Shown here: positions 21,301 through 32,636 of the stretch, in pieces
Layout of the letters: each line of letters opens with the position of its first letter
Numbering within the stretch: position 1 is the first letter of the stretch
Notes under the pieces: generated by a model
The model's database searches: none
Told to the model about the DNA's origin: nothing
Seen by the model: only the letters and a program-made list of their open reading frames with translations
Translations under genes and position numbers: made by a program
Source of the DNA: Nelumbo lutea
Taxonomy: Eukaryota; Streptophyta; Magnoliopsida; Proteales; Nelumbonaceae
NCBI GenBank assembly: GCA_022828595.1
Contig: JAKGHH010000005.1
Span: forward strand, 64,165,655-64,229,654
Reading direction: 5' to 3'
Length of the DNA: 64,000 nucleotides

Positions 21301-22930
21301 TCGATTTTCAATTAAAATTTTCTACCCAAAAATTATGAACTATTAAACAATTGCTAATTTTTTTTTTCTATTTTTCCTTATGTTTATTTGTGGAGAAAAG
21401 GCACTAATGAGAATGATGATACAGAAAGTGAAGGTGAGCAACTCACAGAAGCAGATGAAGATGACTCTGAGTTGGATCTAGCATGGGAAATGCTTGATGT
21501 TGCAAGGGCAATTGCTCAGAAACAGCATGCTGACACAACAGAGAAAGTGGAGATCTTATCAACTCTAGGGGAAGTTGCTCTAGAAAGAGGTTCACCTTCC
21601 CTCTTTAATAATTTGGACTTTTAGATTTATGTATATTCTTTTTCCATAAAAAGGAACCATTGCTTGGTCATGTAATGGCAAAAGAATGCCAAAGGTTTAG
21701 GAATGGATCTGGTCTACCCATCCCAAGACCCCAGACAGTTGGGACCAACATTGGTAGTAGTCTTTTTAACCCATAAGAATGATTAAATGCCTTAATGGCA
21801 TTGAAGCTGGCTTTGTTTGCATTTTACAGAGGACATTGAGACTTCTATAACTAACTATCAGAAAGAACTTTCAATTTTGGAGTGCTTGGTTTAACCAGAC
21901 AATCGATAAATTGCCGAAATGTATCCATTGACTATTGAATTGATAGTGTTTTTCTTCCTGAACTGGGTTGTCCCTTGCTCCCACCAAATTAAAAAAAAAA
22001 AAAAAAAAACAAAAAGTTAAAAAGGAAACAAAACAAAAGGAAAGGCTCAAGAAGCCATTCCCTATTTCCAGAAGGGCATATCAGTTTGCAAGGCTCAGTT
22101 TCAGCGACTAATGGATGAAATAAAGTGCTCAATAGGAATACTTTGGTTCCTGACGTGAGTCAAGACCAACGACGTTCCACTGAGCCCCAGTCTGATCAAT
22201 CTGTCTTGGATAAGGAAGCTGATATTGAGACACTTAATGGACTCTCAGGTAAACTGTAAGGGAAGGTAAGTTTTGTTCATACTTCATTTGAGAGAAGTTG
22301 AGACATCTGTAGTGGGGTTTGATACTTGCTCTGCAATGGTGATAAACTCTTCACTGATGACTGTCATCAATAACAGTGGGGATCTTGACTCATCAACTGT
22401 TTCAACTGCTCATAAGAATGGCAATGGTGGCATCACACATCTTGGAGTGGTGGGAAGATGTAATAAGTGAGCATTAGCAAGCTCAGGCAGTGAGAAGCCT
22501 AGCCAGATGAAGAAGTCCTCATTGAATTCCTCAGGAGAAAGATGAGAGAAGCATATCTTGATTGGTTGTCATTCCAGCACATATGGCTATAAGCCTCCAG
22601 TTCAATTGTTATTCCCATTCAAACAAGTTGAGTGTCTGAAATATGAATCATTATCAAAGTAAGCACTATTATGTAGTAGATGATTGTTCTGTATTTATCA
22701 TTGCATAGTTTTTGTGTTGGTAAAGATATGATCACTGTAACTTTGGAGGAGAAGCTCTGAGGCGCGTCTGAAGACACTGTCTTTAGAATGTTATTTGCCC
22801 CCACTCAGTTTCACTAAGTTTGCTGTTGGGTTACAGGCAAATTCGTTCTCAGGATACAACAGAGTCTTGGGGCGAGAATCTGCAACCAGCAAAGTTGAAG
22901 AGTCTCCAAAGAAACCTTCTGTGAGATTGT
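18350..22930 (+). pseudogene. NASP-like histone chaperone pseudogene (SHNi-TPR/NASP family)
   Basis: Scattered exons in order match plant NASP, a nuclear TPR histone H3/H4 chaperone. Exon 1 (18350-18555) starts with ATG, has an in-frame TAG at codon 20 (18407), and continues to KAIKEGDFTEAAECFSRAVE, the first TPR helix pair. The acidic exon (about 21400-21590) reads DDSELDLAWEMLDVARAIA then TEKVEILSTLGEVALERG. Next, 21830-21900 reads EDIETSITNYQKELSILECL, then V and a stop. At 22083-22145 is ISVCKAQFQRLMDEIK. At about 22205-22250 is a coiled-coil scrap (LDKEADIETLNGLSG), and at 22380-22460 is the C-terminal signature SSTVSTAHKNGNGGITHLGV. A Lys/Ser tail may lie at 22836-22928. The exon with the HYGELAPEC motif is missing. 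Several stops and the lost exon make it non-functional. Intron-like spacers remain, so it is not a retrocopy. Confidence 0.8.
18700..21380. other. Long spacer inside the NASP-like relic, with a tandem duplication
   Basis: This stretch separates NASP exon 1 from the acidic exon and probably contains later insertions. About 18950-20400 is compositionally different (less T-rich). It includes a direct duplication of about 110 bp at 19697-19805 and 19807-19905, each copy starting CCGCTGGTTCACTCTGTCG. A MITE-like end TAGGGCTGCCAACGGGTT occurs at 19994, without a clear partner. No supported gene. Confidence 0.5.
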
Positions 22931-22939
22931 AGCAGACCG

Positions 22940-24611
22940 GACTAAGAGAGAGAGAGAGATAGTGAATTTCGAGATTGTGTGTTTTGGAGTCTGATTCATG
23001 CTCCTTAAATAATTTGTGAAGAGGTATGAGGAAAAGGTAGGTGCTGGTTTAGAAAAGGCACTTTGAACAGTCACAATTTGTTAACAGTTGGTGACTGTTA
23101 ACTTTGAATTTTGCCTCTTGATCACACTCGATCGAATCGTGACCGTTGATCTCATCAACGGTGATCAACGGTCAGAAACGCACCAAAACCAAAGCTGCCT
23201 ATCGCGAGCCACGCAGGTGCGCGCAAAGTGCGCCTCATTGCGTTGCAAACACGCGTGCGCGCCCGTTGCGCGGTATCGAATTCTCATACTCTCCTCTACT
23301 AATTCTGAGTGTAAATTAGCTCCTATTGGAATACTGAAAACAAAACTTATACTTTTCCAATGTGAGACAAGTTCAAAAATGGGTTTTATAAGAGAAAAAA
23401 ATTGATTTTTTAAATCAAATGTGTAGGTGCAATTTCTCATGTAATTGACCAATCAAACTCATTGGATTTAATCTCTTATGTGATTAAAATCCAACATTTT
23501 GTTCTTTCTTTTGCCTTCTTTTGTCCCTATAGTGGCACTAGTTTAACCCTAGAAGTAGATATTGTAATTTTTAAGTTCATTATGTCTTCACTTTAGTTTG
23601 GTTGTAGTTTGGTTGCTCTGTAAGAATGAAAAGAGGGATAAAATCATGTCTTCCCCTGATGTTTTTGCGGCCACCTTATGTTATTTATCAGTCCATGTCT
23701 CAATTCAACAAACTTGTGCAGACAAAATAGGTCATGACCTTTGTGGAGATATTTGTGTTTATATGTATGTCTCTACTCTTCAGAACAAGTCTTTAACTCT
23801 TTTATAACAGGATACCCTCTAATAGGTAATAATCAACATCGATGGTGCATAATGTCTGGATTTTATTGTTTATGTACAGGATAATATTTTATACACTATT
23901 CATGTTAATTTGTACAAAAATATATATTTTACTACTTTTTTCTAGATATGACATTTTCTTATGCACATAAGGTAGCCTAAGGAGGATATTCTCCAATGTG
24001 AATTGTTTTCTCAAAACAGAAGAAATATTTGGTTTTAAAAACATAAACACAGAAAACATGTTTTTGGTTATGAGTCCCAACATGTCAGGCCAATTCCATA
24101 GTTACCCTTCTTTATCAGATCAAGAAAGCGCTGACTGATAAAGGGATACATACAGACCGATAGGTAAAGGTTGCCTTTTGTTAATCTGGGGACCCTTCCA
24201 TATTATTGACTTGGACCAAGCTTCAGAGTACGTATCTGAATTGATGTATTATATATAGACTATGACGTTGGTAGGCTTAACAGGAGGAGCTGCGCTGGAC
24301 TGGACTGCCAATTGAATGGAGGCATGGAGTTGAAATAGGGTGACTGAAGACACATGCATATGAGTGAGTAGTAATAAATTCATTATATATGGATATATGG
24401 TTTTCATGCCCACCGCGTGAGACCTAATTGGACGCATCCGCAATCCACAGAGAAAGCCACCTTGGCGTCGTTCCTTATGACAAATTTTCTATGAATTTTG
24501 GGCATGGGTGGAACTGAAGGCTTAATGGTTGTAAACTTGTAATCAGGTTGATTCAGATTGGACCAATCAAAATCCGCAAAATTACTTCGGTGAGGATTGG
24601 GCTTATGTTTG
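22940..24611. other. Intergenic DNA, includes a CG-rich patch
   Basis: No gene. At 23140-23173 there is an 11-bp perfect inverted repeat, GACCGTTGATC ... GATCAACGGTC, followed at about 23200-23280 by an unusually CpG-rich stretch. Further text including CCAATGTGAGACAAG resembles the ends of plant LTRs, but no boundaries can be set. Confidence 0.45.
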
Positions 24612-24917
24612 GTTGACGGTAGGAGTGTTCATGGGTTGGGTTGGATTGATTTTTTGGGGTTTTTCCAATTGACCCGACCTGGTCGGGTTACCTGAGGTGG
24701 AAATCGAAACCGACCCACTGATAGGCCAAACCGGCCTGGTCGGTTTGAATCGGGTTGAATCGGTTTGAATCGATTTTGGTTTTGCTCCTGTACAAAAGGA
24801 CACCTAATTGAATTCTAATTGTAATTGCCTAATGGGTTGCCTATTTGGTGTAAAAGATTATAAAAAGTTAGAAACTAGGATAAATTGCCTATTCTAATTG
24901 TAATTGCCTAACAGGCC

Positions 24918-25289
24918 TGATGGTTTGCGGATGATAGTAACAATAAAATAAAAAACGAAAAATTATGATAGAGAAAATTGATCTGAGCTTAGTGGATCGA
25001 GAGAAAAATTTGAAGTTGTATTCTGATGTTTTTCTCTAATGATTCAAAGCAGTACAGAAGGGGGATTTAAATAGAAGATGGAGTTGGTTGAAAGTAAACC
25101 GACGTACATGAACGAAGACTCATTAACTCACCTTGGGAGAAGTATCGACAGACTTTGGAACTGATTAATTTTTGGAAGATACAACGACTTGCATCGGAAT
25201 GAAACAAACATTGAAAAGAGGCTTAACTTTACTGGTATTTGAGGAGACTGATTCACCGAACTTCTGGAAATGTGAAGCAACATTTAATA
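24918..25289 (-). repeat. 3' LTR of the copia element
   Basis: Aligns end to end with 28534-28906. On the plus strand it starts TGATGGTTTGCGG and ends CATTTAATA, so on the element's own strand it begins TA and not the usual TG. The pol stop codon (TAA) falls within its first six bases. Confidence 0.9.
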
Positions 25290-28200
25290 CTCCTCCTTGG
25301 TGCACATTTCAGCAACTCCAATCATGTCTCGTAATAATTCGAACTTCCCTTTTGGTAGAGCCTTTGTGAATATGTCAGCTAACTATTCTTCAGTTTTGCA
25401 ATGTCTGAGCTCTATTTCTTTGTTTCCTTCTGCTTCTCTAATAAAGTGATACTTGATGCCAATATGTTTGGTTCTGCTGTGAAATATGGGATTCTTTCAA
25501 CTTCTTGACCATCTTCTCATTATTTCCAGTATAAATAAGATCATCAACATATAGAGAAACAATGAGAGTGTCATTTGTACCTTGAGTTTTGATGTAGAGT
25601 GTTGGCTCACTATAGCTCCTCTTGAATCCTTGCTCTAATAAGTAATTGTCAATCCTGTTATACCAAGCTCGTGGAGCTTGTTTTAAGCCATATAATGCAT
25701 TCTTTAATCTGAGAACTTTGTCTTCTTGTCCTTGCACCACAAACCCTTGAGGTTGTTCCACATAGATTTACTCTTTAAGATAGCCATTGAGGAATGCAAA
25801 TTTCACATCAAGTTGAAAAGTTTTCCATTTCTTCTGTGCAGTAAGTATTATCAATGCCCTGATTGTGTCAAGGCGAGCAACTGGAGCAAATGTCTCATTG
25901 TAGTCGATACCGTATTGTTGTGAGTATCCTTTGGCAACTAGCGTTGCTTTAAGCTTCTGGATTGAGCCATCTGAGTTAAGCTTTGTCTTGTAGACCCACT
26001 TAACTCCAATAGTGTCTTTGTCTTGTGGATGGTCCACAAGTTCCCAAGTCTCATTTTTTTGATCATTTTTATTTCTTCATCCATAGCTTTTCTCCAATTT
26101 TTTCCTTAAAAGCTTCTTTAAAGCTTTCTGGTTTTATGATCATCAAAATGCATGTTTCATATATTTCTGTTAAGGATTTAGTTCGCCTTGGTGGTGAGTC
26201 CGGAGTAGACTGTGAAGCTTGTTCCGATTCCGATTATATTGGCGAACTGTTTTGATCATGATCTTCTTCAATTGTATGCAACATCCTCGTCAAAGCTTAT
26301 GTCTCGACTGATTATGAGTTTTTCTTTCCTTAAGCTATAGACTCGATAGCCTTTTGATTGACTACTATAGCCTAAAAAAATTCCTTTCTCAGTCTTCTCA
26401 TCTAGTTTGCCTCTTTTCTCTTATGGGACATGTGTGTAGCATATGCATCCGAAAACTCTGAGATGCATTGCTGATGGCTTTTGCCCACTCCAAGTTTCAA
26501 TTGGTGTCCTACCTTGCACAACTTTAGTAGGACATCTGTTGAGCAGATAGGCAACATTGCTTACTGTCTCTGCCCAAAAAATTTTGGAAAGACCTTTTTC
26601 CATGAGCATGGCTCTTGCAGTCTTCATAACTGTTTTGTTTTTTCTTTCGGATACACCATTCTGTTTTGGAGTGTACCTGACTGTAAGTTGATGCTCCATG
26701 CCTTCATCTTCACAGAACTTGTTGAATTCATTGGAAGTATATTCTTTGCCTCTGTCACTTCTTATGCTCTTGATGTTGTGACCACTTTGCTTCTCAACAC
26801 GGGCTTTGAATTTTTTAAAAATATAAAAAACCTGCGATTTTTCTCGCAAGAAATAAACCCATGTCATTCTAGTATAATCATCAATGAAGATGATGAAATA
26901 CCTATTTTGATTATTTGATGGAGTACACATTGGACCACAAACATCTGTATGAATTAACTCCAATGGCACTTTGGCTTTCCTAGCTTTGCCAGATGGGAAG
27001 GGGTGTCAATGTTGTTTTTCGAGCATACACCCTTCACAGACATTGTTGAACTCCTTGATAGCTGGTAGGTCATGCATCATATTCTTCTACTGAAGAATCC
27101 TTAATCCATGGAGATTAAAGTGTCCGAATCTTCTATGCCATAGCCACGACTCGTCCACTTGTGCTTGCATTGCTATATAACTAGCATCTTTACATTTAAT
27201 GGGGAAGCATCTGTTTTCTGTCATTTTTGTTTTTGCAATTTCAAGGGACTTGTCTTGCTTGTCATAGATTGTGCAAGAGTTTCCCTCAAAATGTAGAGAG
27301 TAACCTCTTTCTATCATTTGAACCACACTAAGTAGATTTTGATCAATATTGGGGACCAAAAGTACATCATTTATGTATTTCTTGCCTTGTTTGGTGTCAA
27401 CAACAATGGTGCCTTTTCCGGTTGCTTCCATGAAGTCACCATTACCAATTTTGACTTTTGTCTTGATTTTATCAAGACTATGGAAGATGCTTTCATTTTT
27501 AGTCATGTAGTTACTACACCCACTGTCAAGATACCAACTATCATTTTTCTCTTCTATTGCAGAATGACAAGCATAAAAGAGATTATTTTCCTCATTTTTC
27601 TTTTCTGAAAAATTAGCTTGATGAATTTTCTTGTATCTACAAAATTTTTCCACATGGCCAAATTTTTTACAGTTTTGGCAGTGTGGTTTTCCTTTGAACC
27701 AGCAATCTTTCTCCAAGTGGTTTCTCTTCTTGCAAATACCACATGAAGAATACTTGTCATTATTTTCTTTTGGTTTTCCTTGTGACTTCCTTCCATAAAC
27801 TTTTGGTTTATGAGACCACAGATTAACTTTAGACTGAAAGGCAACTTCAACCAAATTTTCATTCTGCTTATCACGCCTATTTTCATATGTCTCAAGAGAG
27901 CCCATCAATTCAGTTGGTGATAGTGTTTCTAGATCCTTTGTTTCTTCTATCACCGAAATTATTGGATCATATCTCTCTGTACAAGAGATTAAATTTTTTT
28001 TGACTGTTTTCTTATCAGAAATAGTCTCCCCATAGGCTCTCATTTGATTTACTATTTCTTTTATTCTAGAATAGTAATCTTTTGCAGTCTCATTATCCTT
28101 CATCTTAAGATTTTCAAAATCCCTTCTAAACTTCAACAATTTAACAGTGCATACCTTGACAGATCCTTGAAACTCCTCCTACAGTGTATCCCATGCTTCT

Positions 28201-28480
28201 TTTGCAGTTGATGCGCCCACGATTCGAGGAAATATCTTCTCAGCCATTGCTTGCTATAAGCAGAATAGTGCTTGACAATCCTTTTGTTGATTTTCTTCAT
28301 AGATCTTTTTTGATTTGCTGAAAGAGTAGAGGTGTCTTCAACAATGCAGAATCATTCCTCAACGATTCTCCATAAACTTTGTGACCGAAAATAGGTCTTC
28401 ATTTTGATGGACCAAAAGTCATAGTTTTCTCCATTGAAGATTAGAAGAGAAAGGGTGGAACGATTGGCTTCTGCACACAT
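25284..28480 (-). pseudogene. copia gag-pol, decayed and deleted
   Basis: Read on the minus strand from ATG at 28480. Gag has the UBN2-type region and two zinc knuckles (CGICKKRNHLEKDC and CQNCKKFGHVEKFC near 27650-27750). Protease has DSGCSNYMT (about 27520). The pre-integrase HRRFGH (about 27115) follows, then the integrase core (26421-26969) with DVCGPM and RYTPKQNGVSERKNK. RT starts at about 26037 and carries YVDDLIYTG (about 25530). A stop replaces a codon at about 25765 (after GYLKE), and further stops lie in early gag. At about 25490 RT jumps directly from VKKLK into NPIFHSRTKHI of RNase H, in a shifted frame, so the RT thumb and the RNase H core are gone. The C-terminal ADIFTKALPKGKFELL remains. 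It cannot transpose by itself. Confidence 0.9.
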
Positions 28481-28520
28481 ATTGTTTAGAAGAACTCACG
28501 CCAGGAGATTGATCAAACGG

Positions 28521-28533
28521 GCTCTGATACCAC
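28521..28533 (-). other. Primer-binding site of the copia element
   Basis: The reverse complement reads GTGGTATCAGAGC. TGGTATCAGAGC is the standard plant copia site complementary to initiator-Met tRNA, and it lies against the LTR starting at 28534. Confidence 0.9.
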
Positions 28534-28906
28534 TGACAGATTGCGGATGCTAGTAACAGTAAAATAAAAAAAGAAAAATTATGATAGAGAAAACTGAACT
28601 GAGCTTAGTGGATCGAGAAAAAAAAATTGAAAATGTATTCTGATGTTTTTCTTTGATGATTCAAAGCAGTACAGAAGGGGGATTTATATAGAAGATGGAG
28701 TCGGTTGAAAGTGAACCGACGTACATGAACGAAGACTCATTAACTCACCTTGGGAGAGGTATCAACAGACTTTGGAACTGATTAATTTTTTGAAGATACA
28801 ACGACTTGCATCATAATGAAACAAACATTGAAAAGAGGCTTAACTTTACTGTTATTCGAGGGAACTAGTTCACCGAACTTCTAGAAATGTGAAGCAACAT
28901 TTAATA
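28534..28906 (-). repeat. 5' LTR of the copia element
   Basis: Partner of 24918-25289. The plus strand starts TGACAGATTGCGG and ends CATTTAATA. The two LTRs differ by scattered substitutions and short poly-A length changes, so the insertion is not recent. Confidence 0.9.
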
Positions 28907-28957
28907 TGGCCTTCTAGTTCTAGTAGAAGACTAGTTATAGTTAAGTAGGAAACTACT

Positions 28958-29811
28958 TGATGCGGCACGATCCAGGCACTCCTAGCTGGTTGTTGACTGG
29001 CTCCTCGTTGGCAATGGACGGCACCTGAGAAGATGAAAGGAAGGAATCTCGGGGATTTTACCCGATGGGAATACTCCGATGCTTAAGTTAGAATGCAAGA
29101 AAGAAGGAAAAGAAGAGTCGGTAGCTAAGAGTGTAGGTCACGCTTTATCACTATACTCGAGAGATTAGAGTTCTCAAGAAGAAGTTTCCCTTCTGCACTG
29201 AGGGCTTTTATAGGGACACTCACATTAGGTCGGGCATAACCGCCACTGGGCTCCTGCCACAGCCGTTACCTACCAGGGCTGCGTAGGTGGCCGTAGTGGT
29301 GTATGCTTCGCCCAGGTGAGTGACACGTTTCCAAAGTGGCAGGCACGCCTTTGCCTGTTGAGAGACGTGGACGCAGATTGCCAAAAGGACTGTGACTGCG
29401 CCGTCAGTAGAGGATATGGCACAGTCTGACCGGTACGGTCTATCAGTTGGAAGCTTCCTGGAGGGTACTAGTGCGGCTCGTTCGCGAGCTATCTCGTGGC
29501 GAGCTTGGAACATTCCAAGATTACCCTTAGTGAAATTGGTCCTCAGAATGACCTGTCTATTAGGGAGCTCGAGAGAGTTGATAACTTTAGCTCACGAGCT
29601 ACAGTTGCCTCGGAGTATCCCTTTAGAGGTAGCTCGGGGAACCCGAAGCTCATGTTATGGCGAGCTCTTCCCTTTGCGCGCTACGATGTAGCGAGCTGCT
29701 TTATGGGCCCGTTACTTGGTTGTACTGGGCCACAATGCTGAGCTGTCGCTTATGCTAAGTGAGTGTCTACGTGTCACCGTTTCATAGGTTGGGTCAAATC
29801 ATCATTCATCA
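28958..29811 (-). repeat. 3' LTR of the Tat-type gypsy element
   Basis: 854 bp, the same length as its partner. On the plus strand TGATGCGGCACGATCC begins it and AAATCATCATTCATCA ends it. The minus-strand TATA box is the complement of CTTTTATAG near 29208. The polypurine tract adjoins it (the plus strand at 29812-29827 reads ATTGCCCCCCACTCCT). Confidence 0.93.
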
Positions 29812-30142
29812 ATTGCCCCCCACTCCTCGAGCTAAGAATACCGCCTTAGTGCGGGGAGTTTATGAAGTGCGATGGATTGATTTGACCAAAATTCAAACTT
29901 GATTGACTGCCCTTATTAAATGCACTTGCAGGAATCAAGAGATTTTATGACTTTTCTGGCTTTTTGGACTCCAAAAACGTGCTAAGGTGGCCTTCAACTC
30001 CGAATGTCGTGCGGCTGCGACTACCTTAATTATGGAAGACATGCCGCCAATCGCCTTCGGTTTTTAGAAGGCGTGCAGTCAGGGCGCCCACGGATCGTTG
30101 GATCTGCTTTGATTTGAGCCATCAATTTGAAAGGGTGGAGAC

Positions 30143-30150
30143 TATAAATA
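30143..30150 (+). promoter_or_regulatory. TATA box for the antisense gene inside the gypsy element
   Basis: TATAAATA followed by GGGGGCCCCC, about 106 bases upstream of the first ATG of the plus-strand antisense gene and opposite in direction to the retrotransposon. Position and sequence fit a plant core promoter. Activity is inferred. Confidence 0.65.
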
Positions 30151-30255
30151 GGGGGCCCCCTTGGGCCCTATTTTCTCCCACGCCGTCTTTGTTGTCTTTG
30201 GATTCTAAGGTCGCGCACTTCACCTAGCCTATCCGAGTCCCAATCGTTGTCAGCC

Positions 30256-32151
30256 ATGTCTGGATACCCATACCATACCTATCACAGGGGCGATAGCCAG
30301 GATGATGATGCTCCCTCAAGCTCAGCGGGAGCTTGGGAGTAGATCCCAGAGGCTCGAGAGGCCTCTGGCGACATGGCGTCTACTTCTAGGGGGAGGGAGC
30401 CTGATACCTTTGGCCCTTCCTTAATGATAGCAGAGAGACTCAGGTCTCTGATTCGCTACTTTCGCCTCCCTGGGGACCTGGTTTACAGCCTTCCTACTGG
30501 CAACTTCCCTTGGGAGGATGGTCCCAACGACATAGTAGTCTTTCAGGAACAACTCGAGACTGGCTTGTGTCTCCCCCTACACCCCCTTGATAGTGGAGGG
30601 GTTAAACCACTTCAACGTCACCATTGACCAGCTTCATCCCAATGCCATTCAAAACATGGTTGAGACTATATCCCTGTGTTACGAGTACTAGCTTCCTTTG
30701 GACCTTGATATTTTTGTCTCTATCCTTTGTATAAAGAACGTTGCTCCTGGGGTTCCTCCGGAGAGGCACTTTTATTACCTCTCTCCCCGCCGTGGCTATA
30801 AGCTCTTGTACGAGCTGCCGAATAAGATTCTCTGGAAGCGGGATTACTCTGTGATCCATAACCCCGAGGGGTGGCCCTTCCCCACTACTTGGAGGGGCGC
30901 CATCTAGGACCCTGAAACTCGGAAAGCGATGCTATCCTGGGCGTCGGTAGGCTTCCTTTGCTCGGACTACTTAACCGAGGAGAAGCTCGTGCAGGCAGGC
31001 TTGAGTCCGAGTAGGTCGGCCTTTTAGGTTGTGTAGTGCCTTGTACACATGTATTTTGTTCCTTGTCGAACTAATATCTTGTGGTCTTTTGGCAGCCATC
31101 ATGTCTAGTGCCGATTCATGCCGCCTTCTCTCGGGCAGCCAGAGACGCCATGTGAAGAGGACACGCCCCGACCGAACCCCTCCTTCGGGAAGTACTGAGT
31201 TCGGGTCTGTTGAGGCGGTTCTACCCTCTCCTCCGCCCAAGGTTCCGATGCCCCCTCCTGAGGGGGCTAGTGGGATTAACCCTTGGGGAAACGAGCTCCC
31301 TCAACCGGGGGAGGCTCCCTGTAATCCCCTTCAGCCCCGTCCTTACCCCCGGTTCCCAGTGGGGAACTGATAAGGGGTAATTGATTATCTGGTGGCTCAC
31401 CGGAGGAGCCAGAAAGCGATCACTAATGACGAAATCGCTCAGTGGAGAAGCATGGAGCCCGGGGACCTCTCCACCTTCGCCTCTGCTCATTGCATGGTGG
31501 TAAGTGACCTTTTTCCCTCTTCTCTCTCTTGTTTTCCCCTTTTCCGCTGTCTTCTGATCTTCTTTTCCGTCGGCAGGTGAATTCTGCCATCCATGCCATG
31601 GCTCTCCAGACGCGCATCCATCGCGTTGATGCCCTTGACCAGCGGGCTACCAACCAGAAGCTCCAGAGCGAGCTCGACCGGATCTGAGGCGAGTTCCATC
31701 ACACCCGCAAGGGGAGCGAGTCTCAGGAGTTGCTCGTCCACGACCAAGAGGCTCAAATCGCCTGGCTTTCTAAAGAGAGCACATGTTACAGGGAGGAATC
31801 ATCGAGGATGGCGGCGGAGAGGGAGCTCCTCATGCAGCAAGTGTGGGAGTTGGAGTCCACTCTTCTAAATCATACTTGAAACTTTGATCAGATGGTGGAG
31901 GCTGAGCGGAAGAAAGCAGTTTGCGATTTTAAAGACTCTCAGGAATTTCAGGAGCTCCAGGCGGAGTACGGTTCAGGTTCGTGCCACTCGGCGTTTAAGC
32001 TTTGCCGGTGGCTGGCTCGGAAGAAGTTCTCCAGACTCACTCCGGACTCAACCTCGATGGCATTACTATGAAGGGTCTGTCCCCTGAGACGACGGACCGA
32101 GTGGAGGAAGAGGAGCCTGACTCTCCAGAGGATGAGGTGGTGGATCCATGA
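30256..32151 (+). pseudogene. Antisense ORF of Tat-type gypsy elements ('putative gypsy-type transposon' protein), decayed
   Basis: Runs opposite to gag-pol in the 3' region. From ATG 30256 (MSGYPYHTYHRGDSQDD) it reads through a TAG at 30343 into a conserved core: LPLHPL then, after a one-base insertion near 30585, NHFNVTIDQLHPNAIQNMV and, further on, SPRRGYKLLYELPNKILWKR. That core is typical of the plant family annotated as putative gypsy-type transposon (Transposase_28-like). Plausible introns are 31011-31095 (GTAGGT...GGCAG) and 31500-31576 (GTAAGT...GGCAG). After the second intron comes a Glu/Gln-rich coiled-coil region (31577-32050, with stops) and an acidic tail EEEEPDSPEDEVVDP ending at TGA 32151. 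At least three stops and frameshifts break it. The function of this family is not established. Confidence 0.8.
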
Positions 32152-32636
32152 GGCAGCATTTCTCTAGGCTTCTGGTGGCTTCCGGGTGCCATAAACCCGG
32201 TCTTGAAAAGATCTTGTTGGGCGGTTGTGCCCTTTTTACCTTCTGTTAAATTTTCTTGAGCTATTTAGCCCGATTTTTTTTTTCTTTTTTTTTTGGTAAT
32301 GAAACTTCTTCCCTTTTTTTCTAAGTATGGCGTGCTCCCTTTATTTTTGCTAAAGCGATCTCATCACTTGAGCTTTTAGAGCTACATGCCCGAAGTAGGA
32401 CTTTTCGGTAGTCGTTATCCTGATCTGTCCTTTAACGTTTAAGGCGTCTCTATGGTACACTGCGAAGTGATTACCATGTATGCCCGAACTATGCATTTGT
32501 TGGTTATTCCTCAGTTCAACCAACGTATTGAGATGAGCTATGCTTCATAAGGTTTAAACCCAAGCTGCTTACGCCTATGATATTTCTTACTTTGCCTTCG
32601 CCACTGAAGTGCCTAAGTCTTGATGCCGAAGTCTTC

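Larger units (their letters stand above)
24918..28906 (-). mobile_element. Ty1/copia element, internally deleted (inserted in the hAT-like element)
   Basis: Two LTRs (24918-25289 and 28534-28906, about 372 bp each, differing at a few per cent of positions) flank a 3.2-kb interior coding on the minus strand. Flanks AGGCC (24913-24917) and TGGCC (28907-28911) agree at 4 of 5 positions, a decayed target duplication. Next to the 5' LTR, the reverse complement of 28521-28532 is TGGTATCAGAGC, the initiator-Met tRNA primer-binding site. Next to the 3' LTR the minus strand reads AAGGAGGAG, the polypurine tract. At 4.0 kb it is shorter than a full copia element because part of RT and most of RNase H are deleted. 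Confidence 0.93.

Noticed and set aside
29220..29741. 80-99-codon frames within the gypsy LTR, and their copies at 38907-39428
   Set aside because: They lie wholly in LTR sequence, occur on both strands, and differ between the two LTRs without codon-level conservation.
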